Assembly: GCA_028386065.3 (NCBI GenBank)
Contig: JAKUCV010000190.1
Location: 70,798-134,797, forward strand
Direction of reading: 5' to 3'
Origin: Turnera subulata
Taxonomy: Eukaryota > Streptophyta > Magnoliopsida > Malpighiales > Passifloraceae
Length of the DNA stretch: 64,000 nucleotides
Within the stretch, counting starts at the first letter, position 1, and every line of letters begins with the position of its first letter. Of the stretch, positions 32,435-43,475 are shown piece by piece. The translations under genes were made by a program, and so were the position numbers. Under the pieces are notes generated by a model. That model was not told the DNA's origin and did not search any database. It was given only the letters and a program-made list of their open reading frames with translations.

Positions 32435-33952
32435 ATGGCCATGATAGGCTACCCTGAGATCTTTTTAGCAGTCATTTGTTTCTTAGTTCTTGGTTACTTG
32501 ACTAACAAGAGTCAGCTCTTGATAAACTGGCCCCTAGTGGGGATGCTGCCCCAGATGCTGCTGAATGTTCATCGGCTCTATGACTGGCTCATATACATTG
32601 CAGAGAAAAGTGAAGGGACCTATCTCGTTAGAGGTCCTTGGTTCGCTAACATGGACATGTTAGGGACAGTAAATCCAGCCAATGTTCAGTACATAATGAG
32701 CACCAACTTCGCCAACTATCCAAAAGGAACCGAGTTCCAGAAAATGTTTGATATTTTCGGGGACGGTCTCTTCAGTTCGGATTATGATTCCTGGAAGTAC
32801 CAGAGAAAGATAGCCAAGTCTCTCACTACCACTCGCCAGTTTCTGCAAGTTTTAGTGAAGACTTCAAGAGATAAGGTGGAAAAAGGGCTAATACCAGTTC
32901 TTGAGCATGTGTGCACACATGGCCTTGTGGTGGACTTGCAGAGCTTGGTCCACAGGTTCTCACTGGATATTGGGATCACATTGGTTACAGGATATGACCC
33001 TCAAAACCTATCCATCAACCTCCCCAGAGATCCATTGACTGAAGCCATGGATGTGGTTGAGGATATCATCTTCTATAGGCATATCACTCCAGAGATTTTC
33101 TGGAAGTTGCAAAGGTGGCTGGGGTTTGGTCTGGAGCCCAAAATGAAGAAAGCATGGGACGCCATGGATAATATTATTGCAGATTACATATCAAGGAAAA
33201 GGGAAGAACTAGGGAAGCAAAAGAATTTGCTAAAGGATGGAGAGTTTGCTGATTTATTGACATCTTACATAAATATGGAAGGAGAAATATCAAGACCAGA
33301 CAAGGATCAGTTCATGAGAGACACCATGTTTAATTTTTTGGTTGCAGGGCGAGAAAACTCTCTTTCTTGGTTCTTTTGGCTGGTTTATACAAATCCAAGA
33401 GCTCTGGCAAAGATTAGAGAAGAGCTCAATTCTTTAGTGCCAGCAAATGAAGGTGATCGGCAGCAGCTGTGGCACCAATTTGACAATGAAGACTTAAAGA
33501 AACTGGTGTATCTGCATGCAGCTATGTGTGAGTCATTAAGGCTATACTCAGCAGTTCCTGTAGAGCACAAGGCCCCTATAGAGCCAGATGTTCTTCCAAG
33601 TGGTCATCGTGTCAATCCAAAGATGAAGATCATCTTCTCGGCTTTCGTGATGGGAAGAATGAAATTCATCTGGGGTGAGGATTGCTTGGAGTTCAAGCCT
33701 GAAAGATTCATTACAGAGGGAGGAAGGATCAAGCAGGTGCCGAGTTACAAGTTTGTAGCATTTAATACTGGGCCCAGGACCTGTATCGGGAAGGAAATTG
33801 CACTCACTCAAATGAAGGCAATGGCAGCTGCTGTTATCCACAACTACGATGTTCAAGTAGTTGAAGGACATTCTGTGGTTCCTCACTGTGCCTCTATCCT
33901 TCTTCATATGAAGCATGGCTTAATGGTGCGGATCCGTAGGAGATGGAAATGA
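32435..33952 (+). CDS. CYP96-type cytochrome P450 (alkane hydroxylase MAH1-like), intact
   Basis: 505 residues in one exon, as usual for the CYP86-clan CYP96 family. An N-terminal membrane anchor (about residues 8-23) would place it in the ER. Landmarks: C-helix WKYQR at 120-124, ExxR ESLR at 366-369, PERF at 422-425, and the heme motif FNTGPRTCIG at 443-452 with the Cys ligand at 450. MAH1-type CYP96 enzymes hydroxylate long-chain alkanes in cuticular wax; that role is inferred from family only. The I-helix is odd: AGRENS (304-309) runs straight into LSWFFWLV, so the usual Thr of AGxDT is Asn and about three residues are missing compared with CYP86/96 proteins. Both pseudogene copies share this. 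Confidence 0.92.
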   Translation: MAMIGYPEIFLAVICFLVLGYLTNKSQLLINWPLVGMLPQMLLNVHRLYDWLIYIAEKSEGTYLVRGPWFANMDMLGTVNPANVQYIMSTNFANYPKGTEFQKMFDIFGDGLFSSDYDSWKYQRKIAKSLTTTRQFLQVLVKTSRDKVEKGLIPVLEHVCTHGLVVDLQSLVHRFSLDIGITLVTGYDPQNLSINLPRDPLTEAMDVVEDIIFYRHITPEIFWKLQRWLGFGLEPKMKKAWDAMDNIIADYISRKREELGKQKNLLKDGEFADLLTSYINMEGEISRPDKDQFMRDTMFNFLVAGRENSLSWFFWLVYTNPRALAKIREELNSLVPANEGDRQQLWHQFDNEDLKKLVYLHAAMCESLRLYSAVPVEHKAPIEPDVLPSGHRVNPKMKIIFSAFVMGRMKFIWGEDCLEFKPERFITEGGRIKQVPSYKFVAFNTGPRTCIGKEIALTQMKAMAAAVIHNYDVQVVEGHSVVPHCASILLHMKHGLMVRIRRRWK

Positions 33953-34770
33953 TGAAGTTTCCATAAACTGGTATAATGTTGACCATCATTGTTCTGTTTT
34001 ATCCAATGGTGTGCTAATGCTCTAAGATTATATAGTGTGTTTACTGTTTATTTTAATGGTGTCGTATTTATTTAGTGAATAAGATTGTAAGCTAAAGATG
34101 ATGTCTTTAATTATGTAAATATTTTCATGTATCATCATCATCCTCCCGCCCCATATAAGATAATTGCATTAAAATTAAATTTTTAATCGCGTGTAATGTA
34201 TGCATATACTATCACTATATAAGCATACGGAAAAAATTTTTTTTTTGTTGTGATATGCCACTAAATAAATCTTACAAAGTTTCATGGTTAATCACCTCTT
34301 TAACAAGATATCATGTTCTGTCAAAAACAAAAGAAATGTTACTGTCCCTAATCCTCAGTCTTACAAAATCAATGTTTACTCAGCTATTAATACTTTTGCT
34401 ATCACTGTCAAAGTATAGTTGACAGTTTCAAATCCTGCAAACAAATCTGACAAGAAAAGCTGGCACACTAATTAGTACCGTGTCTGCAGTTTCACTCTCG
34501 TCAAAGTAGGCCAACTTGTAAGCCTATAATCAATATGCAGGGCAAGTAGGATAATCACAGTTGCTTTCTGGCTTCATGCAATTTGCAGGCCATAGTACGG
34601 GGGCCTTTCTGTAATGGGGTCTGGCTCTTTCTCCAGTAGTCTCTGTTACCACACATTATTTCTATGTGTGCCCCATGTTAGTACCGTCCACAATCAGTTT
34701 CTTGGCAATGATGATATGATCAACACAATCCCATTTCAGCAAACGCAAGACACACACATGTCAAACAAAC

Positions 34771-35365
34771 ATAAAGGAGCTTGAAAGTTGTTCAAAATAG
34801 TCAATTTCGGTTGCTTTCAGCCCTTCGTTTCTGGCACCAACTATCCAACGTAGTTGTGCAGTTGTTACAATTCCCATATTCTCAGTGGCAAGAGAGCCAG
34901 CAATTGAATTGATTCCCTTTGTTACAACATCAAACACAAGTCAAAAGAACTATGAACCAAGAAGTGCATCAAATTATGAAACGTCACTATCGCAAACACA
35001 AAGATAAAGAAACAAGTAATGTGAGGAAGACCATACTTGGGTCGGCGAATTTGACCCAATTGCCGTCCACTTGGTTATGTAATGCGGTGATCATCAACCT
35101 AATCACCGATCGGGTCTTCAGAGATCGGAGAGCGGCCAGGATGGCAACCCTGAACACCGTTGATTCAAAAGCGGTCAGGATCAAAGCGTCTGCCCTGAAC
35201 CCAGACGTGCCATAGGATAGCTTCACTCCTGCAGGAAAACGAAAGATCAGATTTTGATTAGAAATTTCACAAAGAAAGTATATAGGGAAAGAAGGAGGAG
35301 GAAGACGGGAACCTAGAGTGACTGGTAATTTGGCGTAGTTGGAGAGATTCCTGAGTTGCGTTCAC
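34771..35365 (-). pseudogene. Phosphoacetylglucosamine mutase fragment, copy 2
   Basis: A second copy of the truncated mutase gene beside CYP96 copy 2. Exon 1 is at 35313-35365 with its ATG changed to GTG. Exon 2 is at about 35030-35228 (KLSYGTSGFRADA); the catalytic phosphoserine motif TASHN reads TALHN and the exon is cut short. Exon 3 is missing. Exon 4 is at 34771-34915 (MGIVTTAQLRWIV) without the 8-bp loss seen in copy 1. Copies 1 and 2 were therefore duplicated together with CYP96 and decayed independently. Confidence 0.82.
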
Positions 35366-35944
35366 TTACTTTGTTGAATTGCCGGAGTGAAATGGAACCT
35401 TTTAGTTGCGTTGTTTTAGACCTTTTTTATCGAAGAGAGCTGACTAACTTACAGCAGGTCAAGAGGCATTTTTTGGTTGTGGATATACTTTTCTCCCGCT
35501 AAAAAAGCAGCGGAGATTAGAGTAAAAATGGATTAATAAATTTAAGTTTCTGTGTTCTTTATATGATTCTATGATCACAAGTTTAAACATTTGGCAATGA
35601 AAGATTGATGTGCTTTCTGCTTATAAAAGCACATGTAGCCCCTTGCAAATGTCAGCTTTCTTTTGTGTTCAGCCTTTGTAGTAAGAGATGCATGGACAGA
35701 GATGGAAAGTCTTACCCTCAATGTCTGATTTTCTCGTACCTATGGCTCGATTATAGTTGCATAGGATGTCGGTTTTTTTCAATATTCATAGAAAAGAAAT
35801 GCTTCTGGCAAAAAAAAAAAATAGAAAAGAAATACAGTATATTTTCAGATAAAAAAAAAGAAATACAGTATATTAAACCCATAGAAAGGGCTCTACAGCA
35901 GCAAACAAAGATACCGCGAGACAAACATTTATAAAATTTAGGTG
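35366..35944. other. Spacer downstream of duplication unit 2
   Basis: No gene recognised. From about 35920 it becomes the upstream region of CYP96 copy 3, which resumes at 42337 after element B. Confidence 0.4.
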
Positions 35945-36065
35945 TGTTATAAATATACTAGTAATTGGGAGTGATATGAAGGAAGAAGGAATTTTAGGGA
36001 GGAGGGGCTCGTCGGGTTATGCCCCAAATTTTTCTGTGTTCTTCACTCCACCTCTCTTTCACTAT

Positions 36066-36118
<53 letters not shown>

Positions 36119-36188
36119 CAAGTATGTATTAAGTATGTATTACAATGACATACATATATATATATATATAAATACATGTTTTATAACA
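35945..36188 (-). repeat. 3' LTR of element B (244 bp) with long (AT)n tract
   Basis: TGTTATAAATATACTAGT ... TTTTATAACA, with an AT dinucleotide run at about 36066-36116. Confidence 0.92.
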
Positions 36189-36894
36189 CTCTCCCTTGGA
36201 TGTCATTGTGTTGATGGGTAGAATACGCTTTGGTGATACTGTCTCATTAAAAACCTTACCAAGAAAAATCCACTGGGATAAAAACTTGGTGAAGGAAAAA
36301 AGAGTGCAGTGGGTATTCTTCTCCCCCTCATTTTGGCCTCTATTGATTTCTTGATATCATTGCATGCCAATCGCCCTTGTCAGCTTTTGATGACGTGTGT
36401 TTTGTCTGATCACTTTTGGTACATCATTACTTCAATTGGACAGAGTTGGCAGCACTATCTTCATAATTTTGTTGTTTGGCAGCACTATCTTCATAATTTT
36501 GTTGTTGGAGCATTGGTCTTGCCCTTTTGCTTTTGTAGGCCTGATGATATAGCAACTTCATGTGCAATGTTATGGCAGATGTCCGACTGTGCCTTTTGTG
36601 GATTAAGTGGGGGATCTGTATCTGCAAAAACCAACTCTTTTTTCTTCGGGTTTACAGGATTCACATGACACTATATCTTTTATATCCCGAAGATGAGAGC
36701 AAATACATATCTTGCCAATAGGCTTAAATCATAAACTTCAGGCTTTATGATACTAGCAATATAAATTGCATTTAGATAGGGTACTTCAGAACCAAACTAA
36801 TAGCACGGTATTTGGAAACCTCTTCTAGAGTTCCAATCACTAAATATATAAATTTATCCATACTCAGTTCAATTTTTGTAATTTCCCGGGAATC

Positions 36895-38740
36895 AGTTGC
36901 TTCAGGCAACTTAGATCCTTTAGGGATCTTCATGTATATTTCATAACTTTATGGATCCATACTAATAGGCTGTAATAGCATTCATTAGATGCCTTTCTAA
37001 CTCATTTCATATAATGCCAGACTTATCAAAATAATTGCATCCACCACAGGGGAGTTTATCTCCTCACAATTTAATATCAGGTCGTTCGGGTAAAACCTCG
37101 TGCAACCGTGCTTTATATCTCATATTCTTTTACGCACAGATACCCATTTACCGACCAATCAATTTTACACCATCTGGTGTACGGACTACAGGTCCGAAAA
37201 ATTACTCGCTTCACATGCGAGTCCAACACAGCCTTATGTTTTCTTTATTTGGCCAATCATACTGCACCTACATTCATCAATGTAGGTTCCTGATCCTCAT
37301 TTTATTTAGCGCTATTTAAAATAAATAAAAATCATATTCCTTCGACGGTTATTTCACGTCGGTTCCATCTTATTTCTGACACTGTAATTGAGATCTCATC
37401 ATATTCACTTATTTCAGGTACCTGAGTTACTTCTGGAACTTTATCAATTTGTGTCAGAGAATCAACCTCTTCTAGAGGACTTTTAATTCAAACCTCTACT
37501 GGAGGCCATATTTTCTAACTGGGGCCATCTTATCACTTTTTGCTCCTTTTTCTCTATCGAGAATTTCTTTTCTTATGGATTCATTTGCATACTTATATTG
37601 TTCTTCAGGAACATCAAAACAGGAGCATTTGCAAGTGGTATATAGTCACATATTTCAAATAAATATGTCTGGCAAATGACTTACTAATCTTTTGCAAATG
37701 AATCATTTCTTTGAACTTCAGGTTCATACTAATATTCGAGGATCAAAAATTAAATATTGATAAGTCATTTCAATAATTTCTTGATCCAGATGCTTATTTT
37801 CTCTCCCCCTAATGTTGGGTAAAACATCAACTAATAAGCAAATATTGCTATAAATGAATCTCCAATCCCCTGTCATAGGTTTCAATTATCTTTATAATAT
37901 ATGGAGATACATACCCAACGTAGATTCCCAATCTTCTTTAAGAGACCAATTTCACAACCCTGTGGTGGAGCATTATATAACTCAAGGTCTGAAGATGGGA
38001 GATACTATGTATGTGACCATTAATCAATTAAATGGGGGGGAGGTTCATATAACATCATGTTGGCTTGATGCACAGTGTTGCTGCATATAAAATATCAATT
38101 GTCTCAAGCAATAATATTTCACCAACAGTCGTGCAATCAATTGTCAATGTTCCCCCAGATTTGTTTGGATTTATTTCCAATGATATACAGTCTCTTATTG
38201 ATGAAATATCCCAGCATTATCTAGACATATAGTCTAGAAACATAAGTAGGGACATATGCCCGCAAGTGGTATAATAAGTGCGCACTTATGCCAACTTGCG
38301 TCACACAATAAACCTTCTAGTCGATGCATCGTAAAAATTACCTAGATGGTTAAAACAGAGGATTGATCAGTCCGCGTTCATGTCCCTGAATTATTCTTAA
38401 ACTTGCTGGTGATGCTAGGCCATTCTCATCTTAGGAAGACCGTATAATAAATTTTGCAGCAAACAAACATATGAAAATTTATTGATTGTAAAAACTTCTG
38501 GTTTTTCAATCAATGATCAAAACAAATTTTGTGCATCATAATTGAACCGGGATGGCCCATCCGGTCATGCCAAATAATAAATCCATGAAACAACTTCAAG
38601 TTGGTGCCAGCTTCAGGCTGCGGAAGCTGTGTATTTAAACACTTAAAATTGTTAGCTCCAAGCTAGTGCATTCCAGCTTCTGGCTGGATATGTTAAGTTT
38701 CAATTACTCAACTGCTAGCTTCAGGCTAGCTATATATGTG
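36895..38740. repeat. Dispersed palindromes, element B, left array
   Basis: AGTTGC/GCAACT 36895-36911; AGATCC/GGATCT 36913-36929 (the matching site in element A is GAATCC/GGATTC); CCTACATT/AATGTAGG 37267-37286; CCTC/GAGG 37466-37478 and 37493-37505; TGTTC/GAACA 37599-37613; TGAAC/GTTCA 37712-37726; TCTAGAC/GTCTAGA 38220-38238; ATAAGTGC/GCACTTAT 38274-38289; a long nested hairpin ATTGATTG..AAAAAC/GTTTTT..CAATCAAT 38481-38524; CCAGC/GCTGG 38673-38687; CTAGC/GCTAG 38715-38729. Confidence 0.85.
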
Positions 38741-38933
38741 CCAATTTTAAGCTTATTTCTGCCACTCATGTCGGAAAAGATCAGAATTATTGAGCAATAA
38801 TTAATGTAGTGGCAGACATTTCCAAAAACAAATCCTCGAGGATTGTAAAGCTTTGGAATTTTCTGAATAATAATATAATCCACCGAAAATCTTCTGGATC
38901 TTTTCGGGGACACCTGGCTATCTATGCTCAGGC

Positions 38934-38940
38934 TATAAAA
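38934..38940 (+). promoter_or_regulatory. TATA box of the antisense ORF in element B
   Basis: TATAAAA in the context GGCTATAAAATAGGGG, 98 bp upstream of the ATG at 39038 and on the same strand. It lies just after the conserved CCGAAAA/TTTTCGG inverted repeat. Confidence 0.55.
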
Positions 38941-39037
38941 TAGGGGAAGGATTACATGGGAAGATACAGGAAAACTCATAGATATAGAAAAATTCATCAA
39001 AGCAAAGAAACAAAAAACTCAACCAAGACAAAAAAAA

Positions 39038-39724
39038 ATGCCTTCCCCAGCTACTGTTTTCTTTGTTGAGGGTGCCTCACTAGGCAGAAGAAATAGATTG
39101 GCCTATAGCATGGTAAATGAACAACAAGAGGAACTGCCTAATGAGCTAGCAAGAATCCCACGTTTGGTTTTTGTAGATGAGCTATACTCGTCTAGGTTCT
39201 TTGTGACTTTAATGGAAGAAACTTTCTTCCTGGAGGACCAAAGAAATCTCAGGACAAATTTTTATGGCTCAGCTAACTCTATAATATTTTTTATATCTGC
39301 TAGGATGCAGGAATTTCAGCTAGAGCCTTCATGTCAAATTTTAAATCAAAGCAGTTATTATCAGGTTTCCATGATGGCTCAGAGCGTCCCAAGTGTGACT
39401 GAGTTACCACCTACATGGCCTAAGGTACGACTTTTATTGTGAAATTGCAGGGGTATAGCAAGAAGGTCTCAAGACTTTGTGCGTACCTTAAGGGATCTGA
39501 TGAAGAATCAGTACAAGCCTAACATGGTACTGATTACAGAGACTTTGTGGCAAGCAGGAGAGAATCATGGTGTGATTCCACTTCGTTTTCCTCCAACAAA
39601 TCGGTTTGAAATACCTGGAGAAAACAACAGGGGTGGTATATGGTTCTCCTGGAACGACAGTGTTAGGGTCAACATTAATGGTGAAGCTCAGAGTTTTAGG
39701 GTTAATGTTGAACCCAACAGATAG
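39038..39724 (+). pseudogene. Antisense ORF of element B, one in-frame stop
   Basis: Homologue of 28980-29663 in element A. It starts MPSPATVFFVEGASLGRRN and ends NVEPNR. It is one frame throughout, except that the Trp of WNCRG is TGA at 39440-39442, and there is one extra codon (Met) after RTLRDL. Most differences from element A are at third codon positions. The stop removes the endonuclease-like part but leaves the N-terminal 134 residues open. Confidence 0.75.
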
Positions 39725-39949
39725 ATTACTTGTTTAAACATATGTATGAGAACCATTCTTCTTTGAATGTTCTCCAGTTATGTTTCCGTTTATGGAATAA
39801 TAATATGCATGTTTACTTTGAGCCTTTTCCATTTATTATCTCATTTATGCCCACAGGCACAAATAATTATACTGTCTTATTCGCTTCAGGGAATAAATCT
39901 GAGTCGATTCGTTTTATTACTGGGGGTGTCTGTACTCGCGTAAATATAC

Positions 39950-40345
39950 GATCTTCTAGATCATATTAAAACATGCGTTCTTCAGGAACATATTCGAATT
40001 TATGCTCCTCTGGAGCGTGTTAATCATTTTTTTTTTATTTCGAGATGTCATAATATGTTATATTGACATCCACACACACATATAATTCTCCCCCTGTAGA
40101 TGTCAATTTTGCATTGTCTTCGAGACTAATGCTTCAGGCATTATTCTAAGAAATAATTATAAAGTACTGAAAAATAAATAAAATAAATTGCAATGCATAA
40201 CAATTAAACTGAACATAAAATAAATTGAATATAAAATGGATTGCTCCTTCAGGGTAAGCAAATATAATATCCACCTTCTGGTGGTCATATAATTTCCATC
40301 TTCTGGTGGTAATAGTTTTTATTTTCGATTTTCCTTTGAAGGATC
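39950..40345. repeat. Dispersed palindromes, element B, right array
   Basis: GATC/GATC around TTCTA 39950-39962; GTTC/GAAC around TTCAG 39977-39989; GTC/GAC around TTCGA 40115-40125; TAATGC/GCATTA around TTCAG 40127-40143. The last is intact here but degraded in element A (about 30108-30125). Confidence 0.78.
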
Positions 40346-40544
40346 TTCAGGATCTTTTGAACGGTATGACTGCGAGTCTTCGTTGTATTTTCCATTATTG
40401 AGTCTGCTGGACTCTTATATTTAGTCTTCCAAACTATTATCATATAAATTCCTGTCCGTATTTAATACCCATAATAAATTTCTTCTGGACATTTTAAGGA
40501 TCTCCCATTCAAATAACATAAAGAAAAACTTAATTAGAATAAAT

Positions 40545-41235
40545 AATCAGGGGCTTTTTATTAATTACCCCAATTAAAATAAATGACAGGAAAAAAAATT
40601 GATGGGCCTTGTACGAGCCCAAGCAAAATATAAATAAAATTAAAGGCAAGGTAATTAAATACAATGGGCCTTTTTATAGCCCAATTAAAATTAAATTGCT
40701 GAAAAATAAATGCAATGGGCCTTTTTATTAATTAGCCCAATAAAAATTAAATTATCACAAATTAAATACGATGGGCCTTATACGAGCCCAATAAAATCGT
40801 AAAGAAATAGGCGGCTTAGCCGGCCAATAAATGAATAATGGGCCCTTTTAATAGCCCAATCGGAATTTAAATAAAAACAGAAAATATGCTTACTCGATAA
40901 ATCTTTCAGCAATAATATATAATATATCATATTAATATATGGGCCTTTTAATAGCCCAATCGTAATAAAAAAACAGAAAAATATGCTTACTCGATAAACC
41001 TTTCAGCAATAATGTATAATATATTATACTTATACCCGATTATTATTCCGGCCAAACAATTAAGTACAATAGCCGTACAGGCTTGCCGGGAAAATAAGTA
41101 CAATAGCCGTACGGGCTTGCCGGGAAAATCTCGAGGCGCTAAATTCCGTTTGAGGCGCTAAATTCCGGCCAAACACTTCCGGGCTTGCCGGAAAAATCTC
41201 GAGGCGCTAAATTTCGGCCAAATAAATAAGTATAA
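40545..41235. repeat. Leader repeats of element B
   Basis: Several TGGGCC...GCCCA units (to about 40960), then tandem units containing AGTACAATAGCCGTAC and GGCTTGCCGGGAAAA and TCTCGAGGCGCTAAATT (about 41060-41235). Confidence 0.7.
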
Positions 41236-42096
41236 TAGCCTTCCCGGGCTTGCAGGGTTCCGGTCAAAATTACTGTTCATGGCCGCCGGATTCCGGTCAA
41301 AAGTTACTGTTCACGCCGGATTCCGGCCAAAAACCGCAACCTATGAACTTTCCATCAACAACACCAAAAACTAATCAACAATTCACAACAATCAATCAAC
41401 AATTCAACCAAAACACACAATCAAGCAAACACAATCAAAGCGCGGAACACTGTTCATGGTCGCCGGATTCCGGCCAAAATTACTGTTCTCGACGGAATCC
41501 GGCGGAAAATACTGTTCACCCGTCAACTCCAAAATCAAAGCAAACAACACAAAACACTCGCTATCAACACCAAAAATTAACTAACATCATAAAATACACA
41601 CAATTCATCACAAAAACAATCAATCATAATCAAAATCCGTTTAAAGCAAAAGAAAAAAAATTACCCATACTCGTCGCTGCCGGCAATGGCGAGCCGGCGA
41701 CGGGACGACGCTGGACGACTGCGGCTGGCGGCGTCAGATGGGGGCGAAGGTGACGCGGCATAGGCGCGGCGGAGGCGACTGTAAGGGCGCGACCGGTCGG
41801 CAAGAACAGGTGAGGCAGACCCGTTTGTTCATTTTCGGGTCGCCGGATTCTGCAGCGGGTCGTGCCTCCCTGTCGGCGCGTCTGACAGCGACAACGGAAA
41901 AGGAGGACGCCATTCGGTCGGCGGCAGCGAGAGAATCTCGATGGTGGTGGTGGTGACGTGCACGGCGGCGCTGAAGCCGTCGCCGGAGACGAAAAAAAAC
42001 CGCAAGCCCATTTTTCTCCCTTTGTTGGCCGTTTTCCGGTTCCCTTCTTCCCGAAATTCATCCTCGCTTGGCAGAGACGTTATCGTGCTGATAACG
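41236..42096. other. GC-rich leader of element B
   Basis: Repeated CTGTTCA..CGCCGGATTCCGG motifs, then a strongly GC-rich stretch (41670-41990). Open frames here are low complexity and I give them no function. It ends with the primer-site-like sequence before the LTR. Confidence 0.4.
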
Positions 42097-42217
42097 TGTT
42101 ATAAATATACTAGTATTTGGGAGTGATATGAAGGAAGAAGGAATTTTAGGGAGGAGGGGCTCGTCGGGTTATGCCCGAAATTTTTCTGTGTTCTTCACTC
42201 CACCTCTCTTTCACTAT

Positions 42218-42268
<51 letters not shown>

Positions 42269-42336
42269 CAAATATGTATTAAGTATGTATTACAATGACA
42301 TACATACATATATATATATATACATGTTTTATAACA
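42097..42336 (-). repeat. 5' LTR of element B (240 bp)
   Basis: Pairs with 35945-36188; followed by the second AGGTG. Confidence 0.92.
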
Positions 42337-42459
42337 AGGTGGATTAGTTGCCAAATTCTCTAATAAATAGAGCACTTTCTCTGGCCTCCAGTGCATATAT
42401 TCAAGTTTTTTTAAGGAAAGTTTGCATTGTATATATATATATAGTCAATCTTTTACATA

Positions 42460-42566
42460 ATGGCCTTGATAGGCTACCCTGAGAACTTTTTAGCAGTCAT
42501 TTGTTTCCTAGTTCTTCGTTACTTATTTGGAATGCTGCCCCAGATTCTGCTGAATGTTCATCGGCA
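42460..42566 (+). pseudogene. CYP96-like P450, copy 3, 5' end
   Basis: It encodes MALIGYPENFLAVICFLVL then loses about ten codons before GMLPQILLNVHR, where the CACTA element is inserted. The gene resumes at 51628. Confidence 0.88.
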
Positions 42567-43475
42567 CACTACTAGAAATCAGCGTTTTAGCGAGGGATTT
42601 TAGTGAGGGATTTCTGCCCCTCACAATTGCGGGGGCATTTGCGAGGGATTTCTTTGCAGTGGTGTTGTGTTGGATGTTGTGAGGGATTTATTCTGTTGCA
42701 AAACTATAGTGATGGTTTTAGGGAGGGATTCATGAATCCCTCACAATGTTTGCCCGCGCCAAAGACCCGCCTTTTTTGTGAGGGATATTTCCATCGCTAT
42801 TTGTGAGGGAAAAAAAAAAATCCCTCGCAAAGAATGGACGAAAAATTCCCGGCAAAAAAATTCACTACCCGCCGAGATTTGCGAGGGATTTTTTCCGTCA
42901 CTATTGTGAGGGGAAAATAATCCCTCGCTAATTTGTGACGGAAAACAATCCCTCACTAATATTGGAAAAATCTCCCAAGTTTGTGAGGGATTTTTTACGT
43001 CACTAGTGTGAGGGACATACAATCCCTCGCTAAGTTGTGACGGGAAACAATCCCTCACTAATAATGGAAAAGGTTCCATGTTTTGTGAGGGATTTTTCCG
43101 TCACTGTTGTGAGGGAAAAAAGTCCTCGCAAAGAATGGGCGAAAAATTTCCGGCAAGGAAAAACCACATACCCGCCAAGTTTTGCGAGGGCTTTTTTCGT
43201 CACTATTGTGAGGGAAAAATAATCCCTCACGAATTTGTGATGGTAACAGCCCCTCACTAATATTGAAAAATTCTCCCTGCTTGTGGGGGATTTTTCCGTC
43301 ACTATTGTGAGGGGAAAATCATCCCCCGCTACCTTGTGACGGGACAGAGTCCCTCACTAATATCGGAAAAGTGACCAAGTTTTGTGAGGGCTTTTTCCGT
43401 CACAACTGTGAGGGAAACATAATCCCTCGCTAACTTGTGACGGGTACAAATCCCTCACTAAGATTTACACCCTTT

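Larger units (their letters stand above)
35945..42336 (-). mobile_element. Copia-derived LTR element B, inserted in the promoter of CYP96 copy 3
   Basis: LTRs are 35945-36188 and 42097-42336, flanked by AGGTG (35940-35944 and 42337-42341). Across the insertion the flanks rejoin as the CYP96 upstream sequence (compare about 18005-18045 and 32140-32170). The interior is collinear with element A: decayed minus-strand copia pol, palindromes, a plus-strand antisense ORF (39038-39724), TGGGCC repeats, and the same ACGTTATCAGCACGA primer-site-like sequence at the right LTR. The LTRs differ by few bases apart from AT-repeat length, so the insertion is recent. Confidence 0.9.

Noticed and set aside
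1..33952. A BAHD plus P450 biosynthetic gene cluster
   Set aside because: The BAHD genes and CYP96 are 16 kb apart with repeats between, and CYP96 relatives usually act on wax. Nothing in the sequence links them.
41630..42061. 143-codon ORF in the GC-rich leader of element B
   Set aside because: Pro/Arg-rich low-complexity frame; other frames are equally open and nothing similar exists in element A.
42603..43302. Several overlapping ORFs (FCEGYFRH, LVRDCFPS type) in the CACTA left end
   Set aside because: They are translations of the subterminal GAGGGA repeats.
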